A stretch of 6,984 bases of DNA, taken from the NCBI GenBank assembly GCA_002159155.1, contig LZRQ01000183.1, positions 1 to 6,984 on the forward strand, written 5' to 3'. The first letter of the stretch is position 1. The number at the start of each line of letters is the position of its first letter. Origin of the DNA: Firmicutes bacterium ZCTH02-B6. Lineage in GTDB: Bacteria > Bacillota > Limnochordia > Limnochordales > ZCTH02-B6. Below the pieces are notes generated by a model. That model was not told the origin of the DNA and made no database searches. It saw only the letters and a list, made by a program, of their open reading frames with translations. Made by a program: the position numbers and the translations under genes. This document shows, piece after piece, positions 1 to 4,760 of the stretch.

Positions 1-18
1 CGTTGAAGGAGTTCCATG

Positions 19-84
19 GAAGACCTCACCTTCGGAGTACGATGAGTACTCGTCCCGTCCAGGACGGTGAGGTCTTCTTTCTTT
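19..84 (+). terminator. Nested hairpin with T-rich tail, probable intrinsic terminator or attenuator
   Basis: A perfect 12-bp stem pairs GAAGACCTCACC (19-30) with GGTGAGGTCTTC (66-77). The 35-nt interior contains a second perfect 6-bp hairpin, GAGTAC (35-40) with GTACTC (46-51) around a 5-nt loop. The outer stem is followed directly by TTTCTTT (78-84), a T tract broken by one C. Only the + strand has T's after the stem, so termination would act on rightward transcription. It most simply ends an upstream operon before rlmN. A strong ribosome binding site and a nine-codon ORF (16-45) overlap the left arm, so attenuation is possible. The long loop is atypical for a simple terminator. Confidence 0.6.
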
Positions 85-102
85 CCATCCCCTTCCATTC
101 CC

Positions 103-113
103 TGTGCTACAGT
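103..113 (+). promoter_or_regulatory. Candidate extended -10 promoter element for the rlmN operon
   Basis: TGTG (103-106), one base, then TACAGT (108-113) fits the Gram-positive extended -10 pattern TRTGn plus a hexamer that matches four of six bases of TATAAT. No good -35 box lies 16-18 bases upstream; TTTCCA at 82-87 is a weak match at a 20-base spacing. It lies just after the hairpin at 19-84, where a new transcription unit would be expected to start. It is a sequence-pattern guess only. Confidence 0.28.
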
Positions 114-121
114 AACGTTAC
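112..121. repeat. Perfect 10-bp palindrome, possible operator
   Basis: GTAACGTTAC reads the same on both strands and overlaps the end of the candidate -10 hexamer, which is where a repressor would sit. A central CG flanked by AA/TT resembles the core of LacI-family operators, but the outer TG/CA bases of a catabolite-response element are absent. The regulator, if any, is unknown. A 10-bp palindrome can occur by chance. Confidence 0.25.
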
Positions 122-201
122 ACGATTCGGTCCGTATAGCCCGTAACTGAGGTAATTCCGGCTCCGCACTGCTGGTGGCGTCAAGTCCAACCTTGGGCGG
201 T

Positions 202-245
202 CTCACCGGCAAAACTGATGCCGGGAGCGTCGCACAAGGGCGACG
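202..245 (+). other. Two adjacent hairpins in the 5' leader of rlmN
   Basis: The first hairpin pairs CCGGCA (206-211) with TGCCGG (219-224) across a 7-nt loop. It extends with CTC (202-204) and GAG (225-227) past one bulged A, giving nine pairs. The second starts at the next base: CGTCGC (228-233) pairs with GCGACG (240-245) across a 6-nt loop. They could stack coaxially. They end 27 nt before the first ATG of the rlmN frame (273). I recognise no riboswitch consensus in 120-272. They may simply structure the untranslated leader or affect initiation. Confidence 0.4.
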
Positions 246-302
246 GCGCAGGGAGAAAACGCCCGGTGCCGAATGAGCAACATGCTGCGGCAACGGATGA
301 TT

Positions 303-308
303 GGGGTG
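303..308 (+). promoter_or_regulatory. Ribosome binding site favouring the GTG start of rlmN
   Basis: GGGGTG matches the GAGGTG Shine-Dalgarno core with one G·U wobble. Its T lies 8 nt from GTG 315, close to the 7 nt seen for the strong GAGGTGA site of the kinase gene. The upstream in-frame ATGs at 273, 282 and 297 have no purine-rich site at a useful distance, which is why GTG 315 is preferred. Confidence 0.45.
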
Positions 309-314
309 GGGACA

Positions 315-1370
315 GTGACCACGGCGACGAAGGCAACGGCGGAAAAGCGAGTCAACCTCTACGGCATGGGCTTGGAGGAGCTGACGGCCTTCGTCCAGGA
401 GTTGGGTGAGCCAGCCTACAGGGCGAGGCAGCTCATGGAGTGGTTCTATGGGCGCCACGTCACCGATTTCGAAGCCATGACCAACCTGCCAAAGGCGCTG
501 CGGCAGACCCTCGCGGAGCGAGCCACGGTCGAGGCGCCCACGGTGGCCCATGTTCAGGAATCCAGCGACGGGACGAGAAAGTACCTTCTTCGGGTTGCCG
601 ACGGCGAGACGGTCGAAGCCGTCCTGATTCCCGAAGGCCAGCGACTGACTGCATGCTTGTCGTCGCAGATTGGATGCGGCATCGGGTGCCGTTTTTGCGC
701 CACGGCTCTCCTGGGCCTCATCCGTAACCTGGCGCCGGGAGAGATCGCAGGGCAGTTGGCCGCCATCCAGCAGGAATCGGGACGCCGAGTCACCAACGTC
801 GTAATGATGGGGATGGGGGAGCCTCTGGCCAACTACGCCTCGGTCATGCGGGCTTTGCGGCTGATGAATCACCCGCTGGGCTTTGGGCTCGGGGCCAGGC
901 GACTGACCATCTCCACCGTCGGCATCGTCCCCCGAATCCGGGATCTCGCTAGGGAAGAACTGCAAGTGGGGCTCGCGGTGTCGCTGCACGCGGCCGACGA
1001 CGAAACCCGGGACCTCCTGGTACCGATCAATCAGCGCTACCCAATTGCGGAGCTTATGGCCGCCTGTCGGGATTACATCGAGCACACCCGCCGGCGTGTG
1101 ACGTTTGAGTACGTGCTGCTGCGCGACGTAAACGACGCGCAGGCGGACGCCCGCAAGCTGGCGAGTCTGCTGGACGGGATGCTCTGCCACGTGAATCTGA
1201 TACCCTTTAACCCGGTGCCGGAAACCGGGTTTGAGCGACCGGATACCGCGGTCATCAAGCGCTTTCGGGATGAACTGACGCGACGGGGAATACCCGCCAC
1301 CGTCCGCCGCTCCCGCGGCAGCGACATTGACGCGGCCTGCGGGCAGTTGCGGCGCCGGCAGCCGGTGTGA
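315..1370 (+). CDS. rlmN: 23S rRNA (adenine-2503-C2) methyltransferase RlmN (radical SAM)
   Basis: Radical SAM methyltransferase that, by family knowledge, adds a methyl group to C2 of A2503 in the 23S rRNA peptidyl-transferase centre; some members also act on A37 of certain tRNAs. It is cytoplasmic. Numbered from GTG 315 (351 aa), the CxxxCxxC motif for the [4Fe-4S] cluster is C121, C125, C128. The two mechanistic cysteines are present: C114 in TACLSSQ and C342 in SRGSDIDAACGQL. The SAM-binding GMGEPL motif is at 166-171, and STVGIVP, SLHAADDETR, FEYVLL and HVNLIPFNPV follow in family order. The N-terminal accessory domain begins at VNLYGMG. Length is normal (about 345-360). The alternative ATG at 273 would give 365 aa but lacks a ribosome binding site. 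It is first in the operon, separated from whatever is upstream by a terminator-like hairpin. It appears intact. Confidence 0.96.
   Translation: MTTATKATAEKRVNLYGMGLEELTAFVQELGEPAYRARQLMEWFYGRHVTDFEAMTNLPKALRQTLAERATVEAPTVAHVQESSDGTRKYLLRVADGETVEAVLIPEGQRLTACLSSQIGCGIGCRFCATALLGLIRNLAPGEIAGQLAAIQQESGRRVTNVVMMGMGEPLANYASVMRALRLMNHPLGFGLGARRLTISTVGIVPRIRDLAREELQVGLAVSLHAADDETRDLLVPINQRYPIAELMAACRDYIEHTRRRVTFEYVLLRDVNDAQADARKLASLLDGMLCHVNLIPFNPVPETGFERPDTAVIKRFRDELTRRGIPATVRRSRGSDIDAACGQLRRRQPV
1209..1231. repeat. Perfect 8-bp inverted repeat inside rlmN
   Basis: AACCCGGT (1209-1216) pairs with ACCGGGTT (1224-1231) across a 7-nt loop. It encodes the conserved NPVPETGF stretch, so protein constraint may account for it. 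There is no T tract after it, so it is not a terminator. Confidence 0.35.
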
Positions 1371-1377
1371 GCTTGCG

Positions 1378-1530
1378 GTGGAGCTGGTGGTGTGGGTTGC
1401 CCGCCTGGTCGTTCTCGCAGGGCTCGTGCAATTTTTGCGGCGGGTGGCGGCCAGCTGGCGGGACACGGAGGGAGCGGGCAGTGGACGTCGGCGCGAGGAC
1501 CCACGTCGGCAAGGTGCGGCGGAACAATGA
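1378..1530 (+). CDS. Possible small membrane protein between rlmN and the phosphatase gene
   Basis: A 50-codon frame starts at GTG 1378, 7 nt after the rlmN stop, and ends at TGA 1528-1530, overlapping the start of the phosphatase gene by 50 nt. The product has a hydrophobic helix at residues 3-20 (with one Arg at 9), a basic RR at 21-22, and a polar tail rich in Arg, Glu and Gly. That is the layout of a single-pass membrane microprotein, N-terminus out, or a membrane-binding helix. A partial Shine-Dalgarno, GGTGTGAG, spans 1364-1371. In the phosphatase frame this stretch reads as a Trp/Cys-rich sequence unlike a natural N-terminus, so it is otherwise an unexplained 110-nt gap in a compact operon. 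I recognise no family. Codon third positions are GC-rich but do not separate it clearly from the other frame. Confidence 0.4.
   Translation: MELVVWVARLVVLAGLVQFLRRVAASWRDTEGAGSGRRREDPRRQGAAEQ
1467..1474 (+). promoter_or_regulatory. Strong ribosome binding site that sets the phosphatase start
   Basis: GGAGGGAG ends 6 nt before GTG 1481. This decides the phosphatase start over the earlier GTG at 1367, which would add 38 residues with no family similarity. Confidence 0.75.
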
Positions 1531-2179
1531 AGACGGCTATTTGGTTCGGGACGGGCTCCTGGCAGTGGCCGACGGTATGGGCGGTCACCGGGCGGGGGAG
1601 GTCGCCAGCGGCACCGTGCTGGCCGTTCTGCGCGACTACCCGTTTGGTGCCGGCGAACCGGCCGCAGAGTTGGAGCAGGCCATGCGGGCGGCCCATGCTA
1701 AGGTGCGCCAGCTGGCTACTGAAGACGCTTCGATGGCCGGTATGGGGACGACCCTGACCGTAGCGCTCGTGTGCCCGGGACGGGTCCATGTGGGCCACGT
1801 CGGGGACAGCCGCCTTTATTTGTGGCGCCAGGGACAGCTGAGGCAGATGACGGCGGACCACTCGGTTGCCGCCGAGCTGTTGCGGGCGGGGCAAATCGAC
1901 GAGGAGGCCGCCCGGGTTCATCCCCACCGGCATGTGCTCACGCGCGCCATCGGAGCGGTCCCCGAGTTGGAAATCGACCTGCTCGAATTCCCGCTGGAAG
2001 CGGGCGACGGCCTGCTGTTGTGCACCGACGGCTTAAGTTCTTTGTTGGATGAAGACGACATGCTCCGGGTCTTGGTCGAGCATTCTACCGCCCAGGCCGC
2101 GGCCGACGCGCTGGTGCAGCTGGCGCTGGCCCGGGGGGGCATCGACAATGTCACCGTTGTCGTGGCGCGCCCGGATTGA
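1481..2179 (+). CDS. prpC: PP2C-type Ser/Thr protein phosphatase (PrpC/Stp/PstP family)
   Basis: Cytoplasmic metal-dependent (Mn/Mg) phosphatase expected to dephosphorylate the partner PASTA kinase and its substrates. From GTG 1481 the protein has 232 residues and starts directly with the family N-terminus, VGKVRRNNED. PP2C motifs in order: RxNNED (R14-D18), VADGMGGH with metal-binding D31 and G32, MGTTLT at 88-93, GHVGDSR with D109, ADHS at 125-128, LTRAIG at 153-158, LCTDGL with D183, and GGIDNVT with D222. All expected metal-binding aspartates are present, so it should be active. Length is at the short end of the usual range of about 240-250. The gene overlaps the small ORF upstream by 50 nt and the SEDS-PBP gene downstream by 32 nt. 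A frame extension back to GTG 1367 also exists but looks non-coding. Confidence 0.95.
   Translation: MDVGARTHVGKVRRNNEDGYLVRDGLLAVADGMGGHRAGEVASGTVLAVLRDYPFGAGEPAAELEQAMRAAHAKVRQLATEDASMAGMGTTLTVALVCPGRVHVGHVGDSRLYLWRQGQLRQMTADHSVAAELLRAGQIDEEAARVHPHRHVLTRAIGAVPELEIDLLEFPLEAGDGLLLCTDGLSSLLDEDDMLRVLVEHSTAQAAADALVQLALARGGIDNVTVVVARPD
2133..2139 (+). promoter_or_regulatory. G7 tract acting as probable ribosome binding site for the SEDS-PBP gene
   Basis: Seven consecutive G's end 8 nt before ATG 2148. The tract can pair with the CCUCC of the 16S tail through G·C and G·U pairs. It lies inside the phosphatase coding region (Arg-Gly-Gly codons). It is also a homopolymer, hence a potential slippage or sequencing-error site. 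Confidence 0.45.
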
Positions 2180-4760
2180 GGCGAGGGTCGTTGAGCGTTC
2201 GCTGCTGTGGGCGGCGCTCTTGCCCTGCGGTGCGCTGATCGCCCTGTCGCGGTGGACCGACGGAGGGTGGTCTACCAGCTTCGGCTTATCTGCCGGGTAC
2301 GCGTTCTTGTTTGCGGGTCTCCATATCTCCTTGGCCCTGGTGCGTCCTGCAGCCGACGGGCTCGTCCTGCCCCTTGTCGCGATGTTGAGCGGAGTGTCCC
2401 TCGCCATATTGTCCCGTCTCGACCCGGCGCTGGCCTTTAGGCAGCTTTGCTGGCTGGCGGCCGGCGGGGTGCTGCTCGTGGTCGCCGCAGCGGTCGAGCC
2501 GGCGCGGTTGCCCCCGCGCGCGGCAGGCTGGATGGCCGGCGCGACGATCTTGATGCTGGCAGTGACCGCACTGTTTGGGACGGCGGCGGGTGGAGCCCGA
2601 TCGTGGCTAGCCTTTGGACCCGTCCGATTTCAGCCCGTCGAGGCGGCCAAGGTGGTCTTAGTCTGGTGCTGGGCGCGGTGGCTGTCCCCGGTCCCGGCCG
2701 TCGGGCGCACGCTAGCCGTCGCGGGGGCGGCTGCCCTTGCCCTCGTCGCCCAGCGTGAGCTGGGCTACCCGCTGCTTCTATTGGCCACCGCTGCGTTGAT
2801 GGCCTATCTTGCGGCCGGACACCGCGGCGTCGGCCGCGCGTTGCTGACGTCCGCGACAAGCGCAGCGGCCCTGGGGTTGGGTTACGCCGTGGTGTCCGCG
2901 GGAGACCGCCCGTGGTTTCCACATCTTCGCACCCGCCTCATCGCGTGGATCGATCCTTGGTCGGACCCTTTTGGGGCTGGGTTCCAGGCCCTACAAGGCC
3001 TGTTCGCCTTGGCCGAGGGTGGGCTGCTCGGTCGTGGCATCGGCGTCGGATCACCGGCCACGATCCCCGCGGTCCACACCGACTTCGTCCTGGCGGCTAT
3101 CGGTGAAGAATTGGGGTTTCTGGGCACCGCGGCGGTCCTGGCAGGCCTGGCGCTGTTGGTCGCCCGGGCACTGTGGCTCGCCCACCGGGCCACGGGTGAA
3201 CCTGAACGGCTGCTGGCGGCCGGGCTCGGCCTGGTCGTCGGGCTCCAATCCTTGTGGATGGCGGCGGCGCTAGTAAGAGCGCTGCCCTTGAGCGGTGTCG
3301 GTCTCCCTTTGGTCAGTTACGGCGGCAGCGCGGCCGTGGCCCACATGGCCGCGGCGGGGCTTATTTTGGGGAGCACCGCCCGCTGGCCGGTGACGTCCGA
3401 AGGGAATGGGACCAGTACGCCTTCATCCCGCCGCGTGTGCTTAACGGGGTGGATGCTTGTGGCCTGCGCAGCGGCAGTGCTGGCACTGTTCGCCTACTGG
3501 CAGGTGGTGCGGGTCGACCTGCGGACGCATCCGTACAACCCGCGGTTCGTCGTGCAAGGCCTTGCGTCAAGGGGAGGAATCCTTGATCGCCGTGGAGAAG
3601 CGCTGGCCGAGACGCGTCCTGCGAGCGGCGGCGTCACGCGCCTCCTACTAGGGCCGGTAAGCCTCAGTCATGTGGTGGGCTACGTGGACCCGCGTTTTGG
3701 CTTGGCCGGGGTGGAAGCCGCCCTGCACGCGGACTTGGCAGGACTGCAGCGCGGCCTCGCCGACTGGTGGCGAGACCCGTTGCGGCGCCGGCCGGAAGGC
3801 AAGGACGTGTGGCTGACCATCGACGTCCGGGTGCAGGCCGCGGCGGAGCGCGCCCTAGGCCGCCGGCGCGGCGCGGTTGTCGCCCTCCGCCCGGCGACGG
3901 GCGAGGTGTTGGCGATGGTGAGCTATCCGGCCTTTACACTGGAGGAACTTCCCCGGCTACTCGAGGGCGGGACGGGCGAGGTTGACGCTCCCCTGCTCAA
4001 CAGGGCCACCCAAGGGCTATACCCGCCTGGGTCGACCTTTAAGGTGCTGACCATGGCAGCTGCTATCGACGCCGGCCTGGTCGGAACCCAAGCGGAAGTG
4101 GAGGCGCTGCAGAGGGCCTTGGCAGCATCTTCCAACGAACCCTTTGTCCACCTTGGTCTACAATTGGGCGGGAGGGAACTGGCGTCGGCCGCAAGTCTCG
4201 TCGGGTTTGGCGCGCGCCTGCTGGCCGACCTGCCCCAGAAGGTTTCGCCCCTGCCGGCTGCTACTCGAGAGGGGGACCTGGCGCAGATCAGCATCGGTCA
4301 GGGAGAGTTGGTGGCGACGCCCCTGCAAATGGCGGTCGTGGCGGCTGCTATCGCCAATGGAGGCGTCGCGATGCGTCCGCACCTGGTGCGGGAGGTCCGC
4401 ACCCGGGACGGACGGCTCACGCGTTTTGCGCGCGTTGAGCCCTTGGGTCCTCCGGCGTTTTCGCCCTCAGCAGCCCGGGCAGTCACGGAAGGCATGGTGC
4501 TGGCCGTCGAGGACGGCACAGCCCGGCAGGCCGCGGTGGCCGGGGTACGGGTGGCAGGGAAGACGGGCACGGCGCAAAATCCTCACGGTGAGCCTCACGC
4601 TTGGTTTATCGGCTTCGCGCCGGCTTTCCGACCGGAGGTCGCGGTGGCGGTCGTGATCGAGGGCGGCGGCAGCGGAGGACGAGTGGCTGCACCCGTGGGC
4701 CGGGACGTCATGCTGGCCGCCTTGGAAGCCACGTTCGCGGCGGCTGAGGTGAACCGATGA
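2148..4760 (+). CDS. SEDS glycosyltransferase (FtsW/RodA type) fused to class B penicillin-binding protein
   Basis: One uninterrupted 870-residue frame encodes two normally separate membrane enzymes. Residues 16-411 form a polytopic SEDS domain that polymerises lipid II into glycan strands. It carries RSWLAFG...FQPVEAAK (151-168), WIDPWSDPFGAGFQ (267-280), GGLLGRGIG (291-299), HTDFVLAAIGEELGFLG (310-326, with D312 the likely catalytic Asp) and GVGLPLVSYGGS (383-394). A polar linker (about 412-430) leads to one membrane helix (432-453), then a class B transpeptidase: RGGILDRRG (475-483), LTIDVRVQAAA (556-566), nucleophile motif STFK with S629, SSN (661-663), GQGELVATPLQMA (717-729) and KTGTAQ (805-810). 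The PBP half resembles actinobacterial PbpA. SEDS C-termini and PBP N-termini are both cytoplasmic, so topology allows a direct fusion. The STFK-SxN spacing is only 32 residues, against about 50-60 usually. The start at ATG 2148 is chosen for the G7 site; the frame is open back to 2049. It ends overlapping the kinase ATG by 4 nt. Confidence 0.93.
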   Translation: MSPLSWRARIEARVVERSLLWAALLPCGALIALSRWTDGGWSTSFGLSAGYAFLFAGLHISLALVRPAADGLVLPLVAMLSGVSLAILSRLDPALAFRQLCWLAAGGVLLVVAAAVEPARLPPRAAGWMAGATILMLAVTALFGTAAGGARSWLAFGPVRFQPVEAAKVVLVWCWARWLSPVPAVGRTLAVAGAAALALVAQRELGYPLLLLATAALMAYLAAGHRGVGRALLTSATSAAALGLGYAVVSAGDRPWFPHLRTRLIAWIDPWSDPFGAGFQALQGLFALAEGGLLGRGIGVGSPATIPAVHTDFVLAAIGEELGFLGTAAVLAGLALLVARALWLAHRATGEPERLLAAGLGLVVGLQSLWMAAALVRALPLSGVGLPLVSYGGSAAVAHMAAAGLILGSTARWPVTSEGNGTSTPSSRRVCLTGWMLVACAAAVLALFAYWQVVRVDLRTHPYNPRFVVQGLASRGGILDRRGEALAETRPASGGVTRLLLGPVSLSHVVGYVDPRFGLAGVEAALHADLAGLQRGLADWWRDPLRRRPEGKDVWLTIDVRVQAAAERALGRRRGAVVALRPATGEVLAMVSYPAFTLEELPRLLEGGTGEVDAPLLNRATQGLYPPGSTFKVLTMAAAIDAGLVGTQAEVEALQRALAASSNEPFVHLGLQLGGRELASAASLVGFGARLLADLPQKVSPLPAATREGDLAQISIGQGELVATPLQMAVVAAAIANGGVAMRPHLVREVRTRDGRLTRFARVEPLGPPAFSPSAARAVTEGMVLAVEDGTARQAAVAGVRVAGKTGTAQNPHGEPHAWFIGFAPAFRPEVAVAVVIEGGGSGGRVAAPVGRDVMLAALEATFAAAEVNR
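4746..4752 (+). promoter_or_regulatory. Ribosome binding site of the PASTA kinase gene
   Basis: GAGGTGA is an exact match to the Shine-Dalgarno core, 4 nt before ATG 4757. It lies inside the last codons of the SEDS-PBP gene, whose stop overlaps the start as ATGA, indicating translational coupling. Confidence 0.75.

Noticed and set aside
42..146. 34-codon frame from ATG 42 with a GGAG 4 nt upstream
   Set aside because: It crosses the hairpin, T tract and candidate promoter, and nothing in its composition suggests a real protein.
120..272. Possible riboswitch upstream of rlmN (c-di-GMP-like CGCACA...GGGC and cobalamin-like fragments were considered)
   Set aside because: Only short chance similarities; the conserved cores and helices of those classes are not present in order.
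218..409. 63-codon frame across the leader and start of rlmN
   Set aside because: Gly/His/Asp-rich low-complexity translation in a different frame from rlmN; no ribosome binding site and no membrane or domain features.
1367..1480. Extension of the phosphatase gene to GTG 1367, overlapping the rlmN stop
   Set aside because: The extra 38 residues are Trp/Cys-rich without family similarity, while GTG 1481 has a strong GGAGGGAG site at 6-nt spacing and begins at the normal PP2C N-terminus.
1073..1933. Minus-strand open frame of 286 codons across the rlmN/phosphatase junction
   Set aside because: It runs opposite two well-supported genes, has no recognisable domain and no convincing start signal.
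2049..2147. Upstream extension of the SEDS-PBP frame to ATG 2049
   Set aside because: These 33 codons lie entirely inside the phosphatase gene, read as a Pro/Trp/Ser-rich shadow, and would require a 131-nt overlap.
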